A program made the position numbers and the translations under genes. A stretch of DNA of 64,000 nt. Source: Variovorax sp. V93 (GTDB taxonomy: Bacteria; Pseudomonadota; Gammaproteobacteria; Burkholderiales; Burkholderiaceae_C). The notes beneath the pieces are model-generated. The model worked only from the letters and a program-made list of their open reading frames with translations. It made no database searches and had not been told where the DNA came from. Positions within the stretch are counted from its first letter, which is position 1; each line of letters starts with the position of its first letter. Positions 1 to 8,176 of the stretch are shown here, piece by piece. The stretch covers positions 3,906,001-3,970,000 of the forward strand of contig NZ_AP028669.1 in the NCBI RefSeq assembly GCF_041154485.1, written 5' to 3'.

Positions 1-109
1 GCACCGCAATGACTTAGCTCTGCGTGGCTATTCGGTGGACTAGACCCGAGTCGCTCGACGCGAAAATCGGGCCGTAGGCGCGCTATCGCCCGGACCGATA
101 CCCGAGTAC
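1..109. other. Left edge, no gene seen
   Basis: No convincing reading frame, RNA or repeat was seen in this stretch. It lies just downstream of the minus-strand ORF that ends at 110 and probably belongs to the same accessory element, whose left end (and any integrase) lies outside the window. Confidence 0.4.
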
Positions 110-598
110 CTATTCGCCGGGAAAGCCGCTTCTGCCAGCCTCTGGCAAGGCCGGATCGTCATGAGCGGTTTCGACGCTCGGGGCGGTTTTAGGGGTCGCG
201 TCGGTCACGGCCGCTAAGCCCGTCTCGATGAGCTTCACGGCATCTGCGCCGAGCCGGTACGCGTGACGCTGGGCAGTGATCCATGGCATTTCATCGAGTC
301 GGATATTGACCGTTGGTGACGCTGTCTCAGGCACCACTGCCTTGGCCAGAATCTTGTCGAGCAACTCAGGATTGCGCTTGAGATAGGCCGCACCGCCCAG
401 CTCGATATACGCCTGCCGCGCGTCATTGCGCAACAGATCGCGCAGCGCGAGCGGAGGCGCATCAGCGTCGATGGGTGCGGCAGGCGCGACAGCGACTTCC
501 ATGGTCCGAGGGCCGCCGATCTGCTCCCGAGTACAGAGGCCGGCTTCATAGTCGCTCACGAGCCAAGTGGTGGGGTCCAGGGGGTCCATCATCTTCAT
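110..598 (-). CDS. Hypothetical protein of satellite/prophage element
   Basis: I do not recognise this 162-residue protein. It is soluble, without signal peptide or membrane segment. The central part (about residues 50-125) is Ala/Leu-rich and probably helical; the last 30 residues are Pro/Ala/Asp-rich and likely disordered. It is transcribed in the same direction as the downstream-encoded primase at 869-3115, from which it is separated by the iteron region at 610-856. By position (next to a replication protein) a packaging or replication accessory role is conceivable, but nothing in the sequence proves it. The frame is open over its full length with an ATG start just after an AT-rich leader; a Met two codons further in (MMDP) is an alternative start. 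Confidence 0.6.
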   Translation of the reverse strand: MKMMDPLDPTTWLVSDYEAGLCTREQIGGPRTMEVAVAPAAPIDADAPPLALRDLLRNDARQAYIELGGAAYLKRNPELLDKILAKAVVPETASPTVNIRLDEMPWITAQRHAYRLGADAVKLIETGLAAVTDATPKTAPSVETAHDDPALPEAGRSGFPGE

Positions 599-609
599 CC
601 TTGATTTAT

Positions 610-856
610 TTGGGATTTAGGGGATTTCTAGGGGGGTTTAGGTAGGTTCTAGGGGGGTTCTAGGTAGGTATCGCTAGAGGGCGTAGGGGGGTTAGGTAGG
701 ATTTCTCAGGGGTCTGAACTCGGGACGGTACGTCCCGGAGAAGCGGCCCTAACCCCCCTAACTCCCCTATCTCCCCTAGACCTCTCGGAACCCTTACGGA
801 ATAAGGCTTAGGCGCTATATTTTTTATAGCCCTTACTCCCCTAAACCCCCCTAAGC
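610..856. repeat. G-tract/C-tract iteron region, candidate replication origin
   Basis: On the + strand three near-identical repeats (TAGGGGGGTT..AGGTAGG) occur at 629-647, 650-669 and 684-700. They are followed by copies on the other strand as C-tract repeats (CCCTAACCCCCCTAAC and CCCCTA units) at 747-780 and 830-856. Between the two arrays is a perfect hairpin CGGGACG-GTA-CGTCCCG (721-737), and near the right end an AT-rich hairpin GCTATA-T5-TATAGC (814-830). Known: P4-type satellites replicate from iteron arrays bound by their primase/helicase. Inferred: this is the origin (and perhaps the cis region) for the primase encoded immediately next to it. No gene is visible here. Confidence 0.5.
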
Positions 857-868
857 TATGCGGTCGCA

Positions 869-3115
869 TCAGTACTTCTCCCCAACGAGCTTGCGAAGCG
901 CATCGATCTGCTCGAATGGATTGCCAGCAATCGCCCGCTCACGCAGTTCATACAGTTCCTCAGTGCGCTGCCTCCCATCCGGCTGCTTTGCGTTGAGCTT
1001 GCGGGTTCCGAACGCTGCGCGCATCCGCTGTCCGACCGACTTGAGCCCAACGGGGCTCGTGGGGTTCACGCCCCTGTAGAGCTTCAGCACATCCGTTGCC
1101 GAAAGGTGTGTGATGCCCTTGATCATTTCTTCGGGCAGATCACAGGCGGCCAGCGTCACTTCGACGTTGCGACGCAGCGAGGTCACGAAGCCGTCAATGT
1201 CCCGGGTCGAGTCGCCGATCAGCGCATCCGTAAGCCACCGGGTCGACATCGCATCCGCCGAAGCATCGAACCGGCTCAAATCTCGCGCACGCAACGCGGT
1301 GATGAGATCGCGCGGGCCAGTGGTGAACAGCCATGACCAACGTTCATTCCACCACGCTATGTCCTTCTTGCCCCAGGGCGCCAGGTCGGGATCGTGCTTC
1401 GCCATCTTCGGGTCAAGCCGCACGACAAACGAGCGTCGGCGCATCCCGTCATCGAACGTCCACGGCGGCGCGTGGTTCGCGAGCGCGACGGTCAGGCAGT
1501 TTCGATCCACGGTGCGGATATCGACGCCTTTCATCTCCAGCTGCCGCGTGCTGCTGTTTGGGTCCGCATCCTCCTTCAGCAGGCTGACCGCGCGCGACTG
1601 CTGCTGCTTGTCCATGCTGCTCGGCACTTCCTCGATCAGCGCAACGCGCGCGAGCTTCATGTGCGAGTTGAAGCCGTTGCTGTACTGCTCGATAGTGAGA
1701 CTCACCGCGTGGACGCCGAGAAGACCACGGAAAGCATGCGCGATGAAGTTCTTCCCCACGCCGCCATCGCCGTACAGGTAGGCGGTCACGGCAAGAGCGC
1801 GTTCCGGGTGCTGTACCACGCTCGCCATGAGGTCAAGGAAGTAGTTGCCCTCCTTTTCGCCCATCGCCTCGCGCACCATGTCGAAGAAGTAGCGCTGCGC
1901 GCGCTCTGTACCGGCCTCGATGTCGGCATTGGCGGTCCAAGGCTCGGCGTCAAATCCGCGCCACAGATTGAAGTTGTAGCGCTGCTCGCCCGCGCTCGCA
2001 ACCGGCACAAGGGCAGGCAAACCTGGCTTAAAACTGAGGCCGTGGGCTTGATTGCGATCTGGGCTGGTGAACCACGAGTCGAACGCCCTGACGGTGTCCC
2101 ACCGGGCCGGCGTGCGCTTCGTCATCGGCACCAGCTCCTTATAGGTGACGTTGGCGTAGGCGTCGGCCATCGTTTGCTTGCTCATGAGACTGCCGTCGAA
2201 CAAATCAACCGCGCGGCCCAGCGTCTGGATCCAGTAGTGCTTCCGATTCATCTCGGCAAGCACCATCTCGCGTCCCGGAAGCAGCGTCGCAGGCACGCGC
2301 TCCGCGATCATCTTCTTGACTGCGGCGGGACCGAACTCCTTGTTTGCGAGCATGTCGTCCACGCCCCAGTCGCCGCCTCCAGGCGCCTCAGGCATTTCGG
2401 CGAAAAAGATTGCATCGCGGGCCACGATACCCTCGCCTTCATCGCCCACGAGCCGAGACGCGAGCATCGTTTTAGCGCGCCTCACGTTCTCCCGGCTCTT
2501 GGCGTTGCGGGTGTTGTAGCTGTCGGTCAGGATCGTCACGGTGAACTTTCGATCCGCCCAAAGCGGTAGGCAAAAGCCGGCCGCCATTTCCCCTGCCGTT
2601 CCATCTCCGACGCACCAGCCGAACACGCCGTTCATGGCGACCGCCAGATAGCCAAGCTTGTTGATCGCAAAAGCCTTAATCCATGACTCGCAAACGATCA
2701 CGTTGCTGCCGGTAGGCTGCTCATTCCAAGGCTTCCCGTTCGCGGTCGGCATGAACACGATGTCCTGCGGGTGCCGCTCGCGCGAAGGACTGGGGCGACT
2801 GCGCGTGTACTCCTTCGTTCCTGGCAGCTTCGTGAAAAAGATCGCATGCCCGTACGCGGGATTGATCGTGCCATCGGCGCGCCAGCCGGAAAGCCAAATC
2901 GCACTTTCAGCTAGTCGATGCTTGTTGCGGTCATCCAGGCCGAGCCGATCACACGCATCTTTGACTTCGATGAACTCGACGCCGTTCGGCTCCCAATCCA
3001 TAGGCATGACCCCGCGCTCAAGCAGGTAATCCACCGCCGGCTTGAACTCCTGAGACGCCAAGGCAATCATGTCCTCAGACTCTTTGTCGAGAGCCGGACG
3101 AAACAGCGCGCTCAC
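869..3115 (-). CDS. D5-like primase/helicase of satellite or prophage
   Basis: A 748-residue replication protein. An N-terminal TOPRIM-like/DUF3854-type region (about residues 130-260, with VIVCESWIKAFA) is followed by a D5/DUF5906-type superfamily 3 helicase domain. That domain has a clear Walker A motif (YGDGGVGKNF, about 447-456) and an acidic Walker B-like IEEVPSS about 45 residues later. Known: such fusions act as replication initiator, primase and helicase in P4-like satellites and cryptic prophages. The start is GTG and overlaps the stop of the preceding small ORF (GTGA at 3112-3115), so translation is probably coupled. The gene ends beside the iteron region at 610-856, the likely target. 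Full length; no frameshift seen. Confidence 0.85.
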   Translation of the reverse strand: MSALFRPALDKESEDMIALASQEFKPAVDYLLERGVMPMDWEPNGVEFIEVKDACDRLGLDDRNKHRLAESAIWLSGWRADGTINPAYGHAIFFTKLPGTKEYTRSRPSPSRERHPQDIVFMPTANGKPWNEQPTGSNVIVCESWIKAFAINKLGYLAVAMNGVFGWCVGDGTAGEMAAGFCLPLWADRKFTVTILTDSYNTRNAKSRENVRRAKTMLASRLVGDEGEGIVARDAIFFAEMPEAPGGGDWGVDDMLANKEFGPAAVKKMIAERVPATLLPGREMVLAEMNRKHYWIQTLGRAVDLFDGSLMSKQTMADAYANVTYKELVPMTKRTPARWDTVRAFDSWFTSPDRNQAHGLSFKPGLPALVPVASAGEQRYNFNLWRGFDAEPWTANADIEAGTERAQRYFFDMVREAMGEKEGNYFLDLMASVVQHPERALAVTAYLYGDGGVGKNFIAHAFRGLLGVHAVSLTIEQYSNGFNSHMKLARVALIEEVPSSMDKQQQSRAVSLLKEDADPNSSTRQLEMKGVDIRTVDRNCLTVALANHAPPWTFDDGMRRRSFVVRLDPKMAKHDPDLAPWGKKDIAWWNERWSWLFTTGPRDLITALRARDLSRFDASADAMSTRWLTDALIGDSTRDIDGFVTSLRRNVEVTLAACDLPEEMIKGITHLSATDVLKLYRGVNPTSPVGLKSVGQRMRAAFGTRKLNAKQPDGRQRTEELYELRERAIAGNPFEQIDALRKLVGEKY

Positions 3116-3279
3116 GGTGCACCTCCATTCCGGCCCACACGCTGCCCCGGCGCGCGGCGCACTGGCAGCTTCTTCGGCTGGTATCCGGGCCCGTAGGTCA
3201 GCATGCCCAGCCCGGGGGTGGCGTCTCGATCCGCCGCAGGCGGTTTGGCCAGAGCGCGCTTGAGGATCGGCTCAGTCAT
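3112..3279 (-). CDS. Small hypothetical protein in replication operon
   Basis: A 55-residue basic, Pro-rich protein starting MTEPILKRALAKPP. I prefer the ATG at 3279 because it overlaps the stop of the upstream ORF as ATGA (3276-3279); the longer open frame to 3483 antisenses that upstream gene. Its own stop overlaps the GTG start of the primase. Function unknown; the tight four-gene overlap chain suggests it is co-translated with the primase. Confidence 0.55.
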   Translation of the reverse strand: MTEPILKRALAKPPAADRDATPGLGMLTYGPGYQPKKLPVRRAPGQRVGRNGGAP

Positions 3280-3542
3280 GTCAGCCTCCTGCGCTGCTTG
3301 GCCTTGATCTCGTTCAACAGCGCAACGGCTCGTCGGCGTACTTCGGCCCGAGGCATGATGGCGTCGGGGTAAGTCTCTGCCGCCCGCCGCGCCGCCGCCT
3401 CTTTCACCAGCCGCTGTACGCGCATCCGCATGCGGTGCTGAGTGAGCGTCTTGATCGACCCATCGGGCGCAACTAGGCTCCACCGATGGGTTGCAATATG
3501 GAACCGCACTTCGCCGAGGCTTCGCAGGATTTGATCGTTCAT
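3276..3542 (-). CDS. Small hypothetical protein in replication operon
   Basis: 88 residues starting MNDQILRSLGEVRF, rich in Arg and Lys, mostly helical, with a basic C-terminus. The open frame extends to 3614, but the start at 3542 avoids most of the overlap with the next upstream gene (ends at 3556) and is preceded by a purine-rich AGGAGC stretch. It is the second gene of a chain 4014 -> 869 whose members nearly touch or overlap. No family recognised. The basic character would suit nucleic acid binding, which is inference only. Confidence 0.55.
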   Translation of the reverse strand: MNDQILRSLGEVRFHIATHRWSLVAPDGSIKTLTQHRMRMRVQRLVKEAAARRAAETYPDAIMPRAEVRRRAVALLNEIKAKQRRRLT

Positions 3543-3555
3543 GATCGGCTCCTGC

Positions 3556-4014
3556 TTACAGAAGGCCCACGCGCCGATTTGTCTCTTCTTGCTCTTTGCG
3601 CAGGGCCTCATCACGAGCCGCGAATTCGTCCTGCATCTTCTTCAGGGCAGCGTCGGCCTCCTGCTGCTGTTTATGTCTCTTTTGACCTTCTTCCAGCTTC
3701 TGCAGGACGCGCTGCTCCTGCTCAAGCTTCCTGGCTGCGGCTCGAAGGGGAGCGGCATCACGCCATTCTTGAAGACGCTTAAGCCAGTCGTTCGCCTCGG
3801 ACTCGTTGTAAAGGTGCGCTCCACCGATTCGATATGACGGCTCGATCCTGGGCGCATCGACTTGGCTCAAAATCACTCGCAAATGGCCGGCGGTGGTTCC
3901 TACGCGCGCGGCTAAATGGGCGAAGGTGACGAAGCCGGGCAAGGGCGAGTCAGGGTCAGTCTTCGTGCATGCAGGCACTTCGCTGAGATCGGGCAATTGC
4001 GATGCATTGGTCAT
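3556..4014 (-). CDS. Putative HTH protein with coiled-coil tail
   Basis: 152 residues. The central part (about 25-85) looks like a MerR/AlpA-style winged helix: a helix-turn-helix stretch (FAHLAARVGTTAGHLR) followed by a beta-wing-like segment (YRIGGAHLYNESEANDWLK). From about residue 90 to 147 the sequence is a highly charged, Glu/Gln/Lys-rich helix that should form a coiled coil. It heads the minus-strand replication operon (3556, 3276, 3112, 869). Inferred: a DNA-binding accessory factor of the element, perhaps a repressor or replication helper. Not assigned to a named family with confidence. Confidence 0.6.
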   Translation of the reverse strand: MTNASQLPDLSEVPACTKTDPDSPLPGFVTFAHLAARVGTTAGHLRVILSQVDAPRIEPSYRIGGAHLYNESEANDWLKRLQEWRDAAPLRAAARKLEQEQRVLQKLEEGQKRHKQQQEADAALKKMQDEFAARDEALRKEQEETNRRVGLL

Positions 4015-4024
4015 TTAAAAATCT

Positions 4025-4145
4025 CCATGCGGCAGCCCAACCGGATAGGTTGAAGCTGCGAAATGTTGAGGGGGAGCCCGGTGGCCGCCACAGGCGCGGT
4101 CCGGGACGAAGGCTGTTAATCCGCGAGGACTAATACCTTTAGATC
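4025..4145 (+). ncRNA. Candidate C4-like structured antisense RNA
   Basis: The only sizeable gap inside the element holds a stretch with RNA-like design on the + strand. CCCGG (4077-4081) pairs with CCGGG (4101-4105), with an inner CGCC/GGCG helix closed by ACA and separated by a 4x4 internal loop. This is followed by GACGAAGG and GAGGACTA-type segments. Known: phage P1/P4-type elements carry C4/CI antisense RNAs with a similar hairpin followed by conserved GAAGG and GGACTA-like segments, often near AlpA-like genes. My match is from memory of the motif, not a covariance search, so the family name is tentative. Confidence 0.35.
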
Positions 4146-4217
4146 GTAGAGATCGAACGGGCCGAACGCGAGCGAAATACTCGGGTGCCGCCGTCTTTCT
4201 TTAGCTGGCCGCCCGAC

Positions 4218-4427
4218 CTACGCGGGACGAATACAGGCTAGAACTTCTTCCAGCTTGTAAACGACTCTTCTACCAATCTTGTAGCGAGGCGGCGCCCAAC
4301 TCGCGCCGCGACTGTGCGAGTTGTAGAGGGTCTTGGGTGCAATGTTGAGCAGGCTCGCTGCCGTCTTAGTCGGGATGTATTTTTGAGTAGGGAGCGACAC
4401 GATTTGGGGTTTTTTGAGGCCCGCCAT
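4218..4427 (-). CDS. AlpA-like helix-turn-helix regulator
   Basis: A 69-residue protein when started at the ATG at 4427 (MAGLKKPQIV). The open frame extends to 4679, but the extra residues look non-protein-like and would start inside the divergent gene's leader. It has the excisionase/AlpA layout: a short basic N-terminus, helix-turn-helix (TKTAASLLNIAPKTLYNSHS), then a beta-wing ending in RYKIGRRVVYKLEEVLA. Known: AlpA-type proteins regulate integrase and excision genes in P4-like elements. It is divergent from 4736-5080 and next to the candidate regulatory RNA, which supports a regulatory role in the element. Confidence 0.7.
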   Translation of the reverse strand: MAGLKKPQIVSLPTQKYIPTKTAASLLNIAPKTLYNSHSRGASWAPPRYKIGRRVVYKLEEVLACIRPA

Positions 4428-4735
4428 CGACCACAGCGACGTAGATGAGTCGCATACATCCCGAGATTTGAGGATGACCTTCGGGGAACCAATCAAGTCC
4501 AGCGCGCTTACGGCTATGGCATCCGATGAGCTGCTGGCAGGGCGAATATAGCCGTGAGAAAAGGAGGCAATCAAGGGCCTTAAAGTCGCCAGCGCCGGCA
4601 TACGTAACAAAATGCTGAGTGGGTCCCGGCAAGTTACACCGTATTCACACCTAATTGCGTCTGTGAATGGCTTCCCCACAGCGGGTTGCCAACATCAGAA
4701 TAGGTTGTTCCGATCAACTTTCTGAAGGAACAGAC

Positions 4736-5080
4736 ATGAGCAGCTTCAACCTGACCATCGGCCTCAACGAGCCCACGCGGCTGGCAAATGTGGAGGCCAC
4801 CAAGTACACCGCAGCCCCTCGGACGAATCAATTTGAGGCCGAAGTGAACGGCATGCCGCGCGAAGCATGGACGACCTCGGGCCGTGGTAATTACTACGTG
4901 TATTTCATGAACGGGGCTGATCTGTACTACGTGAAGCTGGGCGGCGAGGGAGAACTGCTGGCGGCACGTCAGAAGCTGGTCGTCACGACCGACGAGTGGG
5001 AAGAGTCGCAACCCAAGAATGTCATTCGTGCGGCCAACAAAGCCCGTAGAGTCAAAAAGACCCGCGTGGCGACGGCCTAG
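4736..5080 (+). CDS. Hypothetical protein at element border
   Basis: 114 residues from the ATG at 4736, which follows a good ribosome binding site (GAAGGA, 4723-4728); an upstream in-frame ATG at 4667 lacks one. The protein is soluble with a Tyr-rich stretch (NYYVYFMNGADLYYVKLGG) that reads like a small beta-sheet domain, and a Lys/Arg-rich tail (NKARRVKKTR). No family recognised. It stands between the satellite-like genes and the conserved chromosomal block starting at 5128, so it may be cargo of the element. Confidence 0.65.
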   Translation: MSSFNLTIGLNEPTRLANVEATKYTAAPRTNQFEAEVNGMPREAWTTSGRGNYYVYFMNGADLYYVKLGGEGELLAARQKLVVTTDEWEESQPKNVIRAANKARRVKKTRVATA

Positions 5081-5127
5081 TACGATTCCTAGCTGCGCAA
5101 CCAATCCGACACCTGTTTTCCCTCGTA

Positions 5128-5484
5128 ATGATCGCCCTCTACGGAATTCCGAATTGCGACACCGTCAAGCGCGCCCGCGCCTGGCTCGACGACCACGGCG
5201 TCGCCTACACCTTCCATGATTTCAAGAAACAGGGCGTGCCCGAGGCCGAGCTCGACCAGTGGCTCAGGAAGCCCGGCTGGGAGGCACTGGTGAACCGCCG
5301 CGGCACCACCTGGCGCCAGCTCGACGAAGCCACCCGCAACGCGGTGGTCGACGCCGCTTCGGCGCGGGCCGTGCTGCTGGCCAACCCCAGCCTGATCAAG
5401 CGGCCGGTGGTCAACTGGGGGCCGAAAACCGGCGTTACGGCAGGGTTCGATGCCGAAACCTGGGCCACCGTGAACGCCGTGTAA
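5128..5484 (+). CDS. ArsC/Spx-family reductase (YffB-like)
   Basis: 118 residues, the usual size of the YffB/ArsC-like subgroup. It starts MIALYGIPNCDTVKRARAWL: a thioredoxin-fold strand followed by a single N-terminal Cys in the PNCDT context. The conserved Lys/Arg/Pro region near the end (LIKRPVVNWG) is also present. Known: members are small thioredoxin-fold proteins related to arsenate reductase and Spx; the cellular substrate of YffB-type members is not settled. Cytoplasmic. It precedes a secreted-protein gene at 5543 on the same strand with a 58-bp gap. First gene of the ordinary chromosomal block to the right of the satellite. Confidence 0.85.
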   Translation: MIALYGIPNCDTVKRARAWLDDHGVAYTFHDFKKQGVPEAELDQWLRKPGWEALVNRRGTTWRQLDEATRNAVVDAASARAVLLANPSLIKRPVVNWGPKTGVTAGFDAETWATVNAV

Positions 5485-5542
5485 ACGCCGGAACCCCGCC
5501 TCGCCGGCCGGCCTCCAACCCCGATCTGCAGGAGAGCACACC

Positions 5543-6133
5543 ATGAACAAGCACGTTTTTCGCACCCTCGCGGGTCTTTCCGTGGCCGGCCTGCTGGCAA
5601 CGGGCGCCGGTGTCGCGCAGGCCCAGCAGGTGGTCCAGGCCCGGGTGATTTCCGCGACCCCGGTCCGCGAAACGACCGGCAGCGACGTCAGCTACAACGT
5701 CACCTACGAATACAACGGCCGCCAGTACACCACCCGCACCAACAGCCGGCCGGGCGCGACCATCCCGGTCGAGGTCAGCGCCTATGGCGTGACGACCTCG
5801 CCGGTCGCGCCGCAGCCGCAGTTGCAGCCCTACCCGGTCGAGGCCTACAACGGCGGCCAGCAGCAGTACCAGCAGCAGCCGCAATACGCGCAACCAGGCG
5901 GCTCGGCCTGGGACAACGTCGTGCCCGAACCTGGCGTGGTGGTCTCCAATGCACCGGCGCCGGTCTATGTACAGCCGGCCCCGGTCTACGCGCCGCCGGT
6001 CTACGTGCAGCCTGCCTACACCTATCCCTATGCCTATCCCTACGCATACCCGCCGGTCGGCATTTCGCTGAATCTCGGCTACTCGCGGGGCTGGGGCGGC
6101 TATCGCGGATACGGCTACCGCCACTGGCGCTGA
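5543..6133 (+). CDS. Secreted Tyr/Pro/Gln-rich hypothetical protein
   Basis: 196 residues with a clear Sec signal peptide (about 1-27, cleavage after AQA). A short beta domain follows (about 28-95: ARVISATPVRET...YEYNGRQY, resembling glycine-zipper/outer-membrane-associated YMGG families). The C-terminal half is low-complexity: Gln-rich, then Tyr/Pro repeats (YPYAYPYAYPP), ending with a Gly/Tyr/Arg tail. A strong ribosome binding site (CAGGAGAG) precedes the ATG. Inferred location is periplasm or outer membrane; function unknown. A GC-rich hairpin region with GGCCGGCC repeats lies just downstream (about 6146-6170) but lacks a T run. Confidence 0.7.
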   Translation: MNKHVFRTLAGLSVAGLLATGAGVAQAQQVVQARVISATPVRETTGSDVSYNVTYEYNGRQYTTRTNSRPGATIPVEVSAYGVTTSPVAPQPQLQPYPVEAYNGGQQQYQQQPQYAQPGGSAWDNVVPEPGVVVSNAPAPVYVQPAPVYAPPVYVQPAYTYPYAYPYAYPPVGISLNLGYSRGWGGYRGYGYRHWR

Positions 6134-6268
6134 GCCGCCCGCAGCGGTACGGCCGGCCGGCCGTGCCGGCCAAGCCCTAAAATCGAGGACTTTTCCAACC
6201 CCCAAGGGGTGCGCCGCCGTGGTGGCGCGTCCTCGACCAGCCGACCGCGCATGCGCCGGCGCCCTCCA

Positions 6269-6595
6269 ATGACGACGACTACCGACACTCTCAACAGCGC
6301 CGCAGTGGCGACCAAGGCCAATGTGTATTTCGACGGCAAGTGCGTGAGCCACAGCCTCACGCTGGCCGACGGGACCAGGAAATCGGTCGGCGTGATCCTT
6401 CCATCCACCCTGACCTTCAACACCGGCGCGCCCGAGATCATGGAAGGCACCGCCGGCAGCTGCGAATACCAGTTGGCGGGAACCACCGAATGGATCGCCT
6501 CGGGCGCCGGACAGAAGTTCAGCGTGCCGGGCAATTCGAGCTTCCAGATCCGGGTCACTGGCGAGCCCTACAGCTACATCTGCCATTTTGGATAA
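6269..6595 (+). CDS. ppnP: Pyrimidine/purine nucleoside phosphorylase
   Basis: 108 residues from the ATG at 6269, the family length; the upstream 20 in-frame codons are Arg-rich and not protein-like. It matches the PpnP/DUF1255 single-domain cupin: NVYFDGKCVSH near the N-terminus, GVILPSTLTFNTGAPEIMEG in the middle, and a final SFQIRVTGEPYSYICHF. Known: PpnP catalyses phosphorolysis of several nucleosides to base and ribose-1-phosphate. Cytoplasmic. It is followed directly by the 86-bp interspersed repeat at 6597-6682. Confidence 0.88.
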   Translation: MTTTTDTLNSAAVATKANVYFDGKCVSHSLTLADGTRKSVGVILPSTLTFNTGAPEIMEGTAGSCEYQLAGTTEWIASGAGQKFSVPGNSSFQIRVTGEPYSYICHFG

Positions 6596-6596
6596 A

Positions 6597-6682
6597 CCCC
6601 CAGGCTTCGCGCACTTCGTGTCGCTTCGCCAACCCCCTTGCAGGGGGCGATACCAGTGGCCCGGCAAAGCCGGTTCCACGGT
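6597..6682 (+). repeat. 86-bp interspersed repeat, copy 1
   Basis: Begins two bases after the ppnP stop (CCCCCAGGCTTCGCGCACTT...) and ends GCCGGTTCCACGGT. The same element occurs inverted at 12875-12959 and direct at 31812-31897 with high identity. It contains a GC-rich internal hairpin (AACCCCCTTG-CAGGGGGC) and a second pairing between GGCCCGGC and GCCGG parts. All three copies are intergenic and immediately follow a stop codon or flank a gene start, like REP-type elements. Confidence 0.85.
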
Positions 6683-6716
6683 ATCCCCGGCACAGAGCGC
6701 GCCACCGACGCCATGA

Positions 6717-8093
<1,377 letters not shown>

Positions 8094-8116
8094 GCCAACG
8101 CGCTTCTTTCTCTTCC

Positions 8117-8150
8117 AATGCAAACGGGCCCTCGCGGGCCCGTTTGCATT
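8117..8150. terminator. Bidirectional intrinsic terminator
   Basis: A perfect 15-bp inverted repeat (AATGCAAACGGGCCC / GGGCCCGTTTGCATT) with a TCGC loop. It sits between argG (+, ends 8093) and the minus-strand gene ending at 8177. Both flanks end in short T/A-rich stretches, so it can serve the two convergent genes. Confidence 0.9.
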
Positions 8151-8176
8151 GGTGCGCTGGAGTGCGCGCCCGCCGG

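Noticed and set aside
4428..4679. N-terminal extension of the AlpA-like gene to 153 residues
   Set aside because: The added 84 residues have no conserved look and would run into the leader of the divergent gene; the 69-residue form has the correct family size.
6146..6170. GGCCGGCC-rich inverted repeat as a terminator after the secreted protein gene
   Set aside because: Pairing is possible but there is no T run and the sequence is generally GC-rich; not listed as a feature.
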